Assembly (NCBI GenBank): GCA_902625715.1
Contig: CACOCP010000003.1
Coordinates: forward strand, 1-64,000
Source: an uncultured Pelagibacteraceae bacterium
GTDB taxonomy: Bacteria; Pseudomonadota; Alphaproteobacteria; Pelagibacterales; Pelagibacteraceae
Direction: 5' to 3'
Length of the DNA stretch: 64,000 nucleotides
The notes beneath the pieces are model-generated. The model saw only the letters and a list, made by a program, of their open reading frames with translations. It was not told where the DNA came from and did no database searches. Below, piece after piece: positions 9,973 to 19,813 of the stretch. Position 1 is the first letter of the stretch; the number at the start of each line of letters is the position of its first letter. Position numbers and translations under genes: made by a program.

Positions 9973-10599
9973 TTATATATTTATAAAGTTCTCAATTATT
10001 TTAAGCCCAATCTTATCACTCTTCTCTGGATGAAATTGAGTTCCGAAGATATTATCTTTTTCAACAGAGCAAACAACTTTAGAGGAATAATCTGTTGTTG
10101 CTGAAATTACGTCTTTATCTTCAGGAATAAACTCATAACTATGTACAAAATACATATGTGAATTATTTTCCACATCTTTAAAAATTTTGCTATCTTTAAC
10201 TATATTTATTTGGTTCCAGCCAATATGTGGAAGTTTATATTTTCCATTTTTATTATCGATTTTTGATACTTTTCCAGATATCCAACCCAATCCTTTTGTC
10301 TCGGTTTCTTCATAACCAACATCAGCAAACATTTGCAAGCCCACACATATTCCAAAAAGTGGTTTTTTTTTATTTATCACAAACTCGTTTAAAGTATCTG
10401 TTAAACCATTTATGCTGTTTAAAGCGTCTATGCAGCTCTTAAATGAGCCTTGTCCAGGTAACACGACTTTATCGCTTGATTTAATTTTATTTAAATCTGA
10501 TGTTACTTCTAAATTAGTTGTACCTTTTGCAACCTCAGTGAAAGAATTAATTACTGAGCTTATATTGCCTGAGTTATAGTCAACAATTGTGACATTCAT
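9973..10599 (-). CDS. hisH: Imidazole glycerol phosphate synthase glutaminase subunit
   Basis: Class I GATase (LPGQGSFKSC, GICVGLQMFAD, GTQFHPEKS). Confidence 0.97.
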   Translation of the reverse strand: MNVTIVDYNSGNISSVINSFTEVAKGTTNLEVTSDLNKIKSSDKVVLPGQGSFKSCIDALNSINGLTDTLNEFVINKKKPLFGICVGLQMFADVGYEETETKGLGWISGKVSKIDNKNGKYKLPHIGWNQINIVKDSKIFKDVENNSHMYFVHSYEFIPEDKDVISATTDYSSKVVCSVEKDNIFGTQFHPEKSDKIGLKIIENFINI

Positions 10600-10604
10600 T
10601 AATT

Positions 10605-11195
10605 TTATAAAGAGCCTTTGGTAGAAGGAATAGTAGTTTTGTTCCTTGGATCCATTTCCAATGCAGCTCTTAAAGATCTTGCTAAGCCTTTAAAACAAGA
10701 CTCTATTATGTGGTGACTATTATCACCATAAATATTTTCAACGTGTAAAGTAATTCCTGCGGCTTGTGAAAAAGCTTGAAACCACTCTTTGAAAAGCTCT
10801 GTATCCATTTCTCCAAGCTTTTCGATTTTTAATTTCACTTTCCAAATTAAGTAAGGTCTATTTGATACATCAATTGCAACTCGAGTAAGCGTTTCATCCA
10901 TTGGTATCATTGCATGTGCATATCTTTTAATGCCAACAAACTTTTTGGACGCTTTTTTTAAACATTCACCGATTGCAATACCTGTGTCTTCTGTTGTGTG
11001 ATGAAGATCAATGTGTGTGTCACCCTTGGCTTTTATATTCATATCCATTGAAGAATGCTTAGATAGTTGTTCAAGCATGTGATCTAAAAATCCTATACCT
11101 GTGTCAACTTTGTATTTACCTTTTCCATCTATGTTAAGTTCAACATTGATGTTAGTTTCTTTTGTCTTTCTGCTTATTTTTGCTTTGCGCTTCAT
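10605..11195 (-). CDS. hisB: Imidazoleglycerol-phosphate dehydratase
   Basis: [44 protein letters not shown]. Confidence 0.97.
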   Translation of the reverse strand: MKRKAKISRKTKETNINVELNIDGKGKYKVDTGIGFLDHMLEQLSKHSSMDMNIKAKGDTHIDLHHTTEDTGIAIGECLKKASKKFVGIKRYAHAMIPMDETLTRVAIDVSNRPYLIWKVKLKIEKLGEMDTELFKEWFQAFSQAAGITLHVENIYGDNSHHIIESCFKGLARSLRAALEMDPRNKTTIPSTKGSL

Positions 11196-11251
11196 AATTT
11201 TAAAGAGGTATATATATATAATTCAATTATGGCAATAATACTAAACCTGGG

Positions 11252-11281
11252 CTTGAACTATCAAATTTAGTATCCATTTAT
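11252..11281 (+). promoter_or_regulatory. Candidate heat-shock (RpoH-type) promoter upstream of hslVU
   Basis: CTTGAA (11252-11257), 15-nt spacer, TCCATTTAT (11273-11281); resembles sigma-32 CTTGAA-N13-17-CCCATnT. Confidence 0.4.
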
Positions 11282-11286
11282 AATGC

Positions 11287-11802
11287 ATGACAACAATAGT
11301 TTTGGTTAGAAAAAATAATGATGTAGTAGTTGCAAGTGACGGTCAAGTCAGTATGGGAAATACTGTAATTAAAAAAACTGCAAACAAAGTCAGAAAGATT
11401 GAGAAAAGAAATGTGATCGCTGGGTTTGCTGGCTCAACAGCTGATGCATTAACATTATTTGAGAGATTAGAGTCTAAATTAGAAAAACATGCAGGTAATT
11501 TGACAAGAGCAGCTGTTGAACTAGCTAAAGATTGGAGAACCGACAAATATTTAAGAAGACTCGAAGCACTAATGGCTATAGCTGATAAAGAAAAAAGTTT
11601 TATTATTTCTGGTACTGGAGATGTTTTAGAACCAGAAGGAGATGTAATTGGGATCGGTTCAGGTGGAAATTATGCTTTAGCAGCTGCGAAAGTATTAATG
11701 GATGGTGATAAATCTGCTGAGGATATAGCAAAGAAAGCTATTAAAGTTGCATCTGAAATATGTGTTTTTACAAATGACAATTTGAGTATGGAGAAAATAT
11801 AA
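11287..11802 (+). CDS. hslV: ATP-dependent protease peptidase subunit HslV
   Basis: [27 protein letters not shown]. Confidence 0.97.
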   Translation: MTTIVLVRKNNDVVVASDGQVSMGNTVIKKTANKVRKIEKRNVIAGFAGSTADALTLFERLESKLEKHAGNLTRAAVELAKDWRTDKYLRRLEALMAIADKEKSFIISGTGDVLEPEGDVIGIGSGGNYALAAAKVLMDGDKSAEDIAKKAIKVASEICVFTNDNLSMEKI

Positions 11803-11803
11803 A

Positions 11804-13171
11804 ATGGAAAAAACTAATGTTACTACATTTCCAAAAGAAAAGGTCGCAAAAGAACAATCAACTATTGAAAATTCACTTTCCCCAAGAGAAATTGTTTCAG
11901 AGTTAGATAGATTTGTTGTTGGACAAAATAAAGCAAAAAGAGCAGTAGCCATAGCATTAAGAAATAGATGGAGAAGACAGGCTTTATCTGGGGATATGAA
12001 AGATGAAGTTCTTCCAAAAAATATACTTATGATTGGGCCAACAGGAGTCGGTAAAACAGAAATTTCAAGAAGACTATCAAAGCTTGCTGAAGCTCCATTT
12101 GTAAAAGTTGAGGCAACTAGATTTACAGAAGTAGGTTACGTTGGAAGAGATGTTGAACAAATTGTAAGGGATTTGTTAGAGATTGCCATTTCAATGGAAA
12201 AGGTAAAAAAAAGAAAAGAAGTTCACGCACAAGCACAAAAATTAGCTGAGGAAAGAGTTTTAGACGCGCTAGTAGGTAATAAAGCTAGTGTTGCAACTAG
12301 AGAAAGTTTTAGAAAAAGGTTGAGAGACGGAGATTTAGATGAAAATGAAATTGAAATTGCTGTTGCAGAAAGTAATCAAATGCCATCTTTTGAAATACCG
12401 GGAATGCCTGGTGCAAACGTTGGAATGATAAATATTTCTGATGTTTTAGGAAAATCTATGGGACAGAAACCAAAGAAGAAGAAAATGAGTGTAAAAGAAT
12501 CTCATGAAATTTTAATCAATGAAGAGTCTGATAAGTTAATTGAGCAAGATAAAATTATTAAAGCTGCAAAAAATTCAACAGAAAATAATGGTATCGTATT
12601 TTTAGATGAGATAGACAAAATTTCAGCTAGAACTGATCGTGTTGGTGGAGATGTTTCAAGAGAAGGAGTTCAAAGAGATCTATTACCTTTGATTGAAGGA
12701 ACAACAGTTAGTACAAAATATGGTCCTATTAAAACTGATCACATTTTATTTATTGCTTCAGGAGCATTCCAATTAGCAAAACCATCTGACCTTTTACCGG
12801 AACTTCAAGGAAGACTTCCAATAAGAGTTGAGCTTGATGCATTAAACAGTGATGATTTTAAAAGAATTTTGAAAGAACCAGATAACAGTTTGATAAAACA
12901 ATATAAGGCACTTTTAAAAACTGAAAATGTAGATCTTGAATTTACAGACGACGGTATTGATACTATTGCTAATATTGCAAGCGAAGTAAATACAACTGTT
13001 GAAAATATTGGTGCCAGACGTCTTCATACCATTATCGAAAGAGTTCTAGATGAAATTAGTTTTACAGCTACAGATAGAGCTGGTGAAAAGATAACAGTAG
13101 ACTCAGAATATATTAAGAAAAATATTGGAGAATTGGTAAAAGATACCGATCTTTCTAAGTTTATTTTATAA
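11804..13171 (+). CDS. hslU: HslU ATPase subunit
   Basis: [56 protein letters not shown]. Confidence 0.98.
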   Translation: MEKTNVTTFPKEKVAKEQSTIENSLSPREIVSELDRFVVGQNKAKRAVAIALRNRWRRQALSGDMKDEVLPKNILMIGPTGVGKTEISRRLSKLAEAPFVKVEATRFTEVGYVGRDVEQIVRDLLEIAISMEKVKKRKEVHAQAQKLAEERVLDALVGNKASVATRESFRKRLRDGDLDENEIEIAVAESNQMPSFEIPGMPGANVGMINISDVLGKSMGQKPKKKKMSVKESHEILINEESDKLIEQDKIIKAAKNSTENNGIVFLDEIDKISARTDRVGGDVSREGVQRDLLPLIEGTTVSTKYGPIKTDHILFIASGAFQLAKPSDLLPELQGRLPIRVELDALNSDDFKRILKEPDNSLIKQYKALLKTENVDLEFTDDGIDTIANIASEVNTTVENIGARRLHTIIERVLDEISFTATDRAGEKITVDSEYIKKNIGELVKDTDLSKFIL

Positions 13172-13582
13172 CTTCTTTTTTAAGTAAATCTCAAAATTTC
13201 CTTTTGATGGACTGTCAACAGCTTGCTGATCGATTTTGATAATTTTTGACATTAGGTGAGGGCTATCTTTAATAAAGTTAGGTACAGAGTGCTTTAGTAT
13301 ACTTAGATCTTTAGATTGATATGGATCATCTAAATTTTTTGATCTAAGTCCCTTACCAGTTATTATATTTATTTTTATTACATTTTGATCATAACAATCT
13401 TGGATAAATTCAGAAACTTTTTGATTTGCCTCCTCAAGAGTAAGTCCATGAAGATCTATAACTTTCTCTCCAATTCTATTCTGGTGGTCTAAAGTTTCTT
13501 TATCTTTGTTGTCTAACTTTTTTGAACTTTCAAGGAAATTTTGCCAGTCCTTTTTATCTTTATCTGAAAGTTTTTTTATCAA
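13166..13582 (-). CDS. Smr/MutS2-domain protein
   Basis: [20 protein letters not shown] ... IITGKG ... LK typical Smr domain. Confidence 0.88.
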   Translation of the reverse strand: MIKKLSDKDKKDWQNFLESSKKLDNKDKETLDHQNRIGEKVIDLHGLTLEEANQKVSEFIQDCYDQNVIKINIITGKGLRSKNLDDPYQSKDLSILKHSVPNFIKDSPHLMSKIIKIDQQAVDSPSKGNFEIYLKKKL

Positions 13583-14170
13583 TTAAGCTTGAGTATCAAT
13601 TAGTACCCAATTTGGATTTACAGATCTGCTATCTTTGGAAAATTTCCAAATATCATGAACTTTTTTTATTTTCTCTGGATCTCCTGAAACTGTTTTGTTT
13701 TCTTTGTCCTTAATATGTGAAATGATTTCACTTACAAACTCAACGGTTACCTCCAGCATGTTTTTATTTTGCTCATGATTTTTAATCTCTGCAGAATTAA
13801 TTCCTATAAACGTAGTGTTAGAAGATAAATTTTTAGATTTTCTGTCCTTTACTGCTTGATCGAATTGATCATAAACTTCTTTACCTAACAATGATTTGAT
13901 ATCCTTTAACTTTCCATCGGAAAAACTAGTGACAATTGTTTCGTAAGCAATTTGCGCACCTTTTAAAAATTCTTTTTTAGCATTATCATCAAATGTATCA
14001 GCGTTTAACTTTACATCTGTTTTAACGACTGGCGCCTCATGGGGAAAGCTTTGGTTAATATCTTCCTCAAAGCCTGATTTTTTTCCTAAAATTCCTCTTA
14101 ATCTTAGAAATATAAACCCTGCAATCATTGCAAGAAGGATGATATCGATATATTCAAAGCTATAACTCAT
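13583..14170 (-). CDS. Tim44/TimA-family inner membrane protein
   Basis: N-terminal TM segment, then Tim44-like domain (FLKGAQIAYETIVTSFSDGKLKDIKSLLGKEVYDQF). Confidence 0.88.
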   Translation of the reverse strand: MSYSFEYIDIILLAMIAGFIFLRLRGILGKKSGFEEDINQSFPHEAPVVKTDVKLNADTFDDNAKKEFLKGAQIAYETIVTSFSDGKLKDIKSLLGKEVYDQFDQAVKDRKSKNLSSNTTFIGINSAEIKNHEQNKNMLEVTVEFVSEIISHIKDKENKTVSGDPEKIKKVHDIWKFSKDSRSVNPNWVLIDTQA

Positions 14171-14228
14171 ATGTTAATAATATTTACTATGTTGCCTAAT
14201 TTCAACTGGCAATTTACATTGTAGACAA

Positions 14229-14645
14229 ATGAACTCAGTATTAATTCTTATTTTATCTATTCCTTTAATTGAGATTTACTTATTTATTAAAATTGGATCC
14301 TCTATTGGAGCATTTAACACAATTAGTTTAATTTTGCTAACAGCTATTATAGGGGTTGCCTATGCAAGATACGAGGGATTTAACACTTTAAAATCTGGGA
14401 TGGCCCAATTAGTTAAAAATGAAGTTCCAATTTATGAAATTGTGTCAGGCGCCGCCCTAACATTTGCTGCCATTCTCTTAATCATTCCAGGTTTCGCCAC
14501 TGATTTTTTGGGGTTACTCTTAATTATTCCAATTTCAAGAAAACTGATCTTTAATGCTTTTTCCAAAAAATTTAATAAAAAAAATAATACCTACGAAAAA
14601 AAAGATTTTATTGAAGGTGAATATAAAGATATGGATGAAAAATAA
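14229..14645 (+). CDS. fxsA: FxsA family membrane protein
   Basis: Hydrophobic FxsA pattern (IPLIEIYLFIKIGSSIGAFNTISLILLTAIIG; LLIIPGFATDFLGLLLIIP). Confidence 0.88.
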   Translation: MNSVLILILSIPLIEIYLFIKIGSSIGAFNTISLILLTAIIGVAYARYEGFNTLKSGMAQLVKNEVPIYEIVSGAALTFAAILLIIPGFATDFLGLLLIIPISRKLIFNAFSKKFNKKNNTYEKKDFIEGEYKDMDEK

Positions 14646-15070
14646 TGCCTGTTAAACATAAAATCATAGTTACCTACACAAAAGATTTATCTGTTGAAAT
14701 ACCAGATGTGGAAACCCTTCTTTTAGCAAGAGAAAGAATATCAAAATATAAAATCACTTTAGATATAACGTCAAAACCATTAAAAAATAAAATGATAGAA
14801 GTTTTTACTAAACTTAAATACACAGATGTAGAAGAAAGTAAAAAAAAGGCACTCTTTGAACTTCTCCATTCAACAGTTGTTGAAATCGAAGACACAAAGA
14901 TAGAAAAAAATGAAATGAAAAAATTTATACTTTGTGATTTACAAATAGAAGTTTTTCCAAAAATACGAGAAGCTTTTGTTCAAATACTCAGACACTCTGG
15001 ATTTCCAGAGGCTAATTTTTCAGGCGAAATTGATTTTAACAAATTATACCAACAAAGATCAGATCAATAA
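14645..15070 (+). CDS. secB: Divergent SecB-like protein-export chaperone
   Basis: YTKDLSVEIPDVE and C-terminal REAFVQILRHSGFPEANFSGEIDFNKLYQQ resemble SecB; located between fxsA and dnaQ. Confidence 0.72.
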   Translation: MPVKHKIIVTYTKDLSVEIPDVETLLLARERISKYKITLDITSKPLKNKMIEVFTKLKYTDVEESKKKALFELLHSTVVEIEDTKIEKNEMKKFILCDLQIEVFPKIREAFVQILRHSGFPEANFSGEIDFNKLYQQRSDQ

Positions 15071-15732
15071 AAATTTTTTTTTAAATCTCTCTTTAAAAAT
15101 TCCCTGTGTTGTTCAAGCTCTTCTGATGTGGGATAAACAATTTTTTTTGAATAAGTAATATTTTTATTTTGAGTTTCGACAGAATTAATATCAACAGAGT
15201 TTGAAAAATTTAGTTTAGGCTCTTTCTGATCTAGTAGATTTATATAAACTTTTGCAAGTAGTTCACAATCAATTAACGCAGTGTGTTTTTCTCTTTTTGA
15301 ATTATCTATTCTAAATCTCTTGCACAGAGCATCCAAACTTATCCCTGAACCAGGGAATTTGTTCCTAGCAAGGTCTAGTGTATCTACAGTATTTTCTTTA
15401 TCTATTTCTTGTTTACCAGCAATATATAGTTCGTTGTTTAAATGTGAAATATCAAACTCTGCATTATGTATTATTATTTTTTTGTCTTTAATAAAATTTA
15501 AAAATTCATCTGCTATTTCAAAAAACTTTTTTTTATCAGATAAAAATTCATCAGAATAGCCATGAACTTCAAATGCTTTTTCAGATACTTTTCTTTCTGG
15601 ATTTAAATAGCAATGAAATACATTTTTTGTAGGAACTAGGTTATCAAGTTCTATACAACCAATTTCAACAATTCGGTGACCATCTTTAACAGATAGTCCA
15701 GTTGTTTCAGTATCTAAAATTATTTCTTTCAT
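15064..15732 (-). CDS. dnaQ: DNA polymerase III epsilon subunit
   Basis: ILDTETTGLSVKDGHRIVEIGCIEL exonuclease motifs. Confidence 0.96.
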   Translation of the reverse strand: MKEIILDTETTGLSVKDGHRIVEIGCIELDNLVPTKNVFHCYLNPERKVSEKAFEVHGYSDEFLSDKKKFFEIADEFLNFIKDKKIIIHNAEFDISHLNNELYIAGKQEIDKENTVDTLDLARNKFPGSGISLDALCKRFRIDNSKREKHTALIDCELLAKVYINLLDQKEPKLNFSNSVDINSVETQNKNITYSKKIVYPTSEELEQHREFLKRDLKKNFY

Positions 15733-16304
15733 ATATTTAAGATTTCAGTTTTTATATTTTTAACATCATTTTTAATTTTTGTTGCGTTAAATGTATTCTT
15801 AATAACAAAATTTGATAATTTTTTCTTTTTGGTTAACGGTAGCTGCAAAGTCTTCAAATTTCTGTTTAGTTTTTCATTAAAATATTCCCTCTTTTTTAAC
15901 CTTTTTTGAATGTCTTTTCTTTTTGCTTCTACAAAAATTAAAACATCTCCCTTCTTGTTTAGTTTATTTTCTAAATATAAAGGAATGTCTAGCACTACTA
16001 ATTTTTTAGAACTATTCTTGATTAAAAATTTATTCATCTTAGTTCTTACAATTGGATGAACAATTTTTGAAATCTTTTTAAGATTATTTTTACTATCTAA
16101 TACAGCTTTCAGTAAAAATTTTTTATCTAGGTGATCTGAGATAATATATTTAGGCAACGCTTTTTTAATTTTTTTGTAACAAGATCTGTCATTTTTATAA
16201 ATTTCAGCAACTTCTTTATCAGCATTAAAGACTGGACAATTAAATTGTTTAGAAACAAAACTTTTGCCAGCGCCTATATCTCCTAATATTGCTATTCTAA
16301 TCAT
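15729..16304 (-). CDS. coaE: Dephospho-CoA kinase
   Basis: IAILGDIGAGKSFVSKQF; VVLDIPLYLE. Confidence 0.92.
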   Translation of the reverse strand: MIRIAILGDIGAGKSFVSKQFNCPVFNADKEVAEIYKNDRSCYKKIKKALPKYIISDHLDKKFLLKAVLDSKNNLKKISKIVHPIVRTKMNKFLIKNSSKKLVVLDIPLYLENKLNKKGDVLIFVEAKRKDIQKRLKKREYFNEKLNRNLKTLQLPLTKKKKLSNFVIKNTFNATKIKNDVKNIKTEILNI

Positions 16305-17091
16305 CTAAAAGATTTAAGACCTGTTCATTAATTTCTGGCTTTAAATTATTCCACAATTCAAATGCTTTTTGTGCTTGATAAGCAAACATCATTTTACCGT
16401 TTTCAATTATATTTCCTCTTTTTTTTGCCTCATCTAAAAATAATGTTTTTGATGGTTTGTATATTACGTCATAAAAAAACTTATCCTTACCAATTTTTTC
16501 ATAATCTAGATCAATTTTATCATTAGGATTAAGACCTAGGCTCGTAACATTTATTACAACATCGGCAGCTGGTGTCTCTCCCCAATCAACTACATCGATA
16601 TCGCTGAATTTAGTTTTCAATTTTTCCGATTTAATCTTTGTTCTATTAGTTATTAAAATTTTTGATGCTTTAATTTTTTTTAAAACATAAATTATTGATG
16701 GAGCAACTCCTCCAGCTCCTAAAATTAGGACAATTTTATTTCTTATTTTATCGATATAATTTAATAACGATAACTCAAAGCCATCTACATCCGTATTAAA
16801 TCCGAAAATTTTATTCTCCTTTTTAAGTATTGTATTCACAGACTGAGTGGCGTTAGCATCATCGCTTAGTAAATCTAAGTACTTAATTATTTTTGTTTTA
16901 TATGGGACGGTTACATTTACTCCAAAAATTTCATTTTTTCTGACTTTAGATACGATATTCTGTAGTTCCAATTCATCAATTTTTTTTTTTTCATAAATTG
17001 CATCCATATTATTCTTTTTGAACCAATAATTATGTAATTTTGGAGAAAGTGAATGTTCTATTGGATTGCCAATTACTAAAAATTTTTTCAT
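16297..17091 (-). CDS. aroE: Shikimate dehydrogenase
   Basis: VIGNPIEHSLSPKLHNYWF; GAGGVAPSIIYVL. Confidence 0.96.
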   Translation of the reverse strand: MKKFLVIGNPIEHSLSPKLHNYWFKKNNMDAIYEKKKIDELELQNIVSKVRKNEIFGVNVTVPYKTKIIKYLDLLSDDANATQSVNTILKKENKIFGFNTDVDGFELSLLNYIDKIRNKIVLILGAGGVAPSIIYVLKKIKASKILITNRTKIKSEKLKTKFSDIDVVDWGETPAADVVINVTSLGLNPNDKIDLDYEKIGKDKFFYDVIYKPSKTLFLDEAKKRGNIIENGKMMFAYQAQKAFELWNNLKPEINEQVLNLLDD

Positions 17092-17669
17092 TTATAATTT
17101 TCCATGTATGTTTTTATCTGAGTAATTGGTAAGCCCATTATTGTGTCTTTGTCACCTTCAATTTTCTCAAATAAATTTTTTCCCTCTCCTTCTATTTGAT
17201 AAACATTATAAGCATATAATGCTTCATCTGAGATTTTGTTTAAATAATCTTTTAGCTCTAAGTCTGAAAAATTTTTCATAGTAAGCTTTGCTTTATCAGT
17301 ATGATTCCAAATCATTGCATTATTTTTTGAAATACAAACAGAACTTATTAGATAATGTGACTTACCGTTCAATTTTCTTAATATATCCATCGCTTCTTCT
17401 CTTGAAGATGGTTTTGAGATTAATTCACCATTTAAATCTATTACGCTATCGGCTCCTAATACTAATTTATCATACACATTAGAACTAACTTTATTTGCTT
17501 TTAATTCAGCTAGATTTTTAGAAATTATTTCGGGCGTTGCTCCTTCCGCGATTAAACTATCTTTAATTGGATCTTCATCAACATTTGATTGAATAACTTC
17601 ACAGTCTATATTGTGTTCGGTTAATATATCTTTTCTAACCTTGCTTTTCGAAGCCAATACTATTTTCAT
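17088..17669 (-). CDS. maf: Maf-like nucleotide pyrophosphatase
   Basis: IVLASKSKVRKDIL; VLGADSVI; KIEGDKDTIMGLPI. Confidence 0.93.
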   Translation of the reverse strand: MKIVLASKSKVRKDILTEHNIDCEVIQSNVDEDPIKDSLIAEGATPEIISKNLAELKANKVSSNVYDKLVLGADSVIDLNGELISKPSSREEAMDILRKLNGKSHYLISSVCISKNNAMIWNHTDKAKLTMKNFSDLELKDYLNKISDEALYAYNVYQIEGEGKNLFEKIEGDKDTIMGLPITQIKTYMENYK

Positions 17670-18487
17670 TATTTATTTTTTATCTCGTAAATCTTTATGA
17701 TTGAAGCAGCGGTCTCTTCAACAGATTTTCTTGTAACATCTATTGTTGGCCATTGATTTTTTCTGAAAATTTTTTTTGAGTTTTCAACCTCTTCTTTAAT
17801 TTTTTCTAGATTTGTGTAATCTGTATTTTCATTTTCCTTCAAACTGTTAAGTCTATTCTTTCTTATATCAAATAATCTTTCAGCTTCAGTTGTTAAACCC
17901 ACAATACAAGGTTTAAAGTTTTTTTTTGTTATTCTTGTAGGTATTGATTTTTCATTAACTAATGGAATATTTGACGTTTTGTAACCTTTATTGGCCAAGT
18001 AAATCGAGGTTGGAGTTTTGCTTGTTCTGCTAACCCCTAATAAAATAATGTCGGATTTCTCCAAATCATCAGTTTGATTTCCATCATCATGATTCATTGT
18101 AAATTGTATGGCTTCTATTCTTTGATAATATTCTTCATTGAGTACGTGTTGACCGCTTGGTTCGTGTGATGCTCTCTGATTCAATATTTTAGAAAAGCTT
18201 AGTATTAAATCTCCTAAAACACCAAAACAAGGGATTTTTTTTGATTGAGCTTGATCCGCTAAGTGCTTGGCAAGCTTACTATTAACAATTGTATAAAGGA
18301 TAATTGGGTTCTCTCTTTTTTTTGCTTTCTCTAAAATCTGTTGAATTTGATTCTCTGTTCTAGTGAAAGAGAAATTATTAAGTTCATATTCAAAATTTGT
18401 GAATTGTGCTTTTAGTGCTAAGAAAATTCTATCTAAAGTTTCTCCGGTTGAGTCCGAAATTAAGTAAATTTGATGTTCATTTTTCAT
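17669..18487 (-). CDS. ppsR: Pyruvate,phosphate dikinase regulatory protein (DUF299 kinase/phosphorylase)
   Basis: IYLISDSTGETLDRIFLALKAQF; GVSRTSKTPTSIYLANKGYKTSNIPLV. Confidence 0.95.
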   Translation of the reverse strand: MKNEHQIYLISDSTGETLDRIFLALKAQFTNFEYELNNFSFTRTENQIQQILEKAKKRENPIILYTIVNSKLAKHLADQAQSKKIPCFGVLGDLILSFSKILNQRASHEPSGQHVLNEEYYQRIEAIQFTMNHDDGNQTDDLEKSDIILLGVSRTSKTPTSIYLANKGYKTSNIPLVNEKSIPTRITKKNFKPCIVGLTTEAERLFDIRKNRLNSLKENENTDYTNLEKIKEEVENSKKIFRKNQWPTIDVTRKSVEETAASIIKIYEIKNK

Positions 18488-18772
18488 GTATAAAATGTCA
18501 ATAAAATATCACTAAAGTTTAAATATTAGCGATTAGTAAATATCCGTAATTAATATTATAAATGATTACTGATATTAAACATTTTTTTACATGTTAATTA
18601 ACTAAAAACCAGAATTCTTTAATTGGTAAAATTATTAACTTACATTGATAAATAAGCGATAAATTTACGACTAAATGTTAATAAATTGTATATAAAGCGT
18701 GTAAATTGGATAATTTACGTAATTCACATATCATAATACTAATACAATAAATATTAATTTGTCTATTTATAA
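18488..18772. promoter_or_regulatory. oriC: Candidate chromosomal replication origin (oriC)
   Basis: Largest AT-rich intergenic gap in the window, flanked by outward-facing genes; adjacent to hemE as in Caulobacter oriC; inverted repeat GTAAATT-GGAT-AATTTAC at 18701-18718; degenerate DnaA-box-like ATTGGATAA (7/9 to TGTGGATAA); parAB/parS about 7-9 kb away. Confidence 0.55.
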
Positions 18773-19771
18773 ATGACCCCTATTCAAAAATGTATTGTTG
18801 AGAAAAATAGTAATATAAATCCAATATGGTTAATGAGACAAGCTGGAAGGTATCTACCTGAGTTCAGGGAAATAAGGAGTAAAAATCAAGATTTTATAAA
18901 ATTGTGTCTTAGTGAAAATTTAGCGTCCGAAATAACTTTACAACCTATAGAGAGATTTAATTTTGATGCTGCAATTATTTTCTCCGATATTTTAATGTTG
19001 CCGTATGGTTTAAACCAGAAAGTTAAGTTTGAAAAAAATTTTGGACCAAAATTAGGTAATTTTAATTTAGATGATTTAAAGAATATTGATGAAGTAGATT
19101 TTTCTTTTAAGTTAAATTCCGTTTATAAGGCAATTAACATAACATCAAATAAGATTAATAAAGATGAAAAAGATTTAATAGGGTTTGTTGGTGCTCCATG
19201 GACAATCTTAGTATACATGATCAACAAAATCTCTCCTAAAAAAAAACTTAAAGAAGATTTTTTTAAAGATGAATTTTTAATTAATAGATTACTATCGATT
19301 ATCGATAAATTCCTCAAAATTCACATTAAAAATCAAGTTGAAGCAGGTGCTACGATTATACAAATATTTGATAGTTGGGCTGGACTGCTTGAAAAGAATA
19401 TTCCTGAGTATATTTACATACCAACATTAAGTCTTGTAGATTATACAAAAAGTCTTGGTGTGCCAGTTATATGTTTTCCTAGAGGTATAAAAGATTACAA
19501 GAACTTTTGTGATATTGTTAAGCCAAATGTTGTCAATATCGATTATGATATAGATCCTAAAGATATTGTAAAAAATATAGATATTCCTATACAAGGTGGA
19601 TTAGATCCAAAAATACTTTTAACAAATAAGGAAACATTAAAAAAAGAGACAAAAAAATATCTAGAAGTATTTAAAACTCACCCTTATATATTTAATCTAG
19701 GCCATGGTGTGCTTCCGGAAACAAGCCCTGACATGGTAGAATATTTAGTAGAAATAGTGAGAAATTTTTAA
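18773..19771 (+). CDS. hemE: Uroporphyrinogen decarboxylase
   Basis: PIWLMRQAGRYLPEFREIR; GFVGAPWTIL; NLGHGVLPETSPD. Confidence 0.98.
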   Translation: MTPIQKCIVEKNSNINPIWLMRQAGRYLPEFREIRSKNQDFIKLCLSENLASEITLQPIERFNFDAAIIFSDILMLPYGLNQKVKFEKNFGPKLGNFNLDDLKNIDEVDFSFKLNSVYKAINITSNKINKDEKDLIGFVGAPWTILVYMINKISPKKKLKEDFFKDEFLINRLLSIIDKFLKIHIKNQVEAGATIIQIFDSWAGLLEKNIPEYIYIPTLSLVDYTKSLGVPVICFPRGIKDYKNFCDIVKPNVVNIDYDIDPKDIVKNIDIPIQGGLDPKILLTNKETLKKETKKYLEVFKTHPYIFNLGHGVLPETSPDMVEYLVEIVRNF

Positions 19772-19813
19772 TTATGAGAACTAAAAGTTTTATCAAAAAA
19801 AACTTATAATTTT

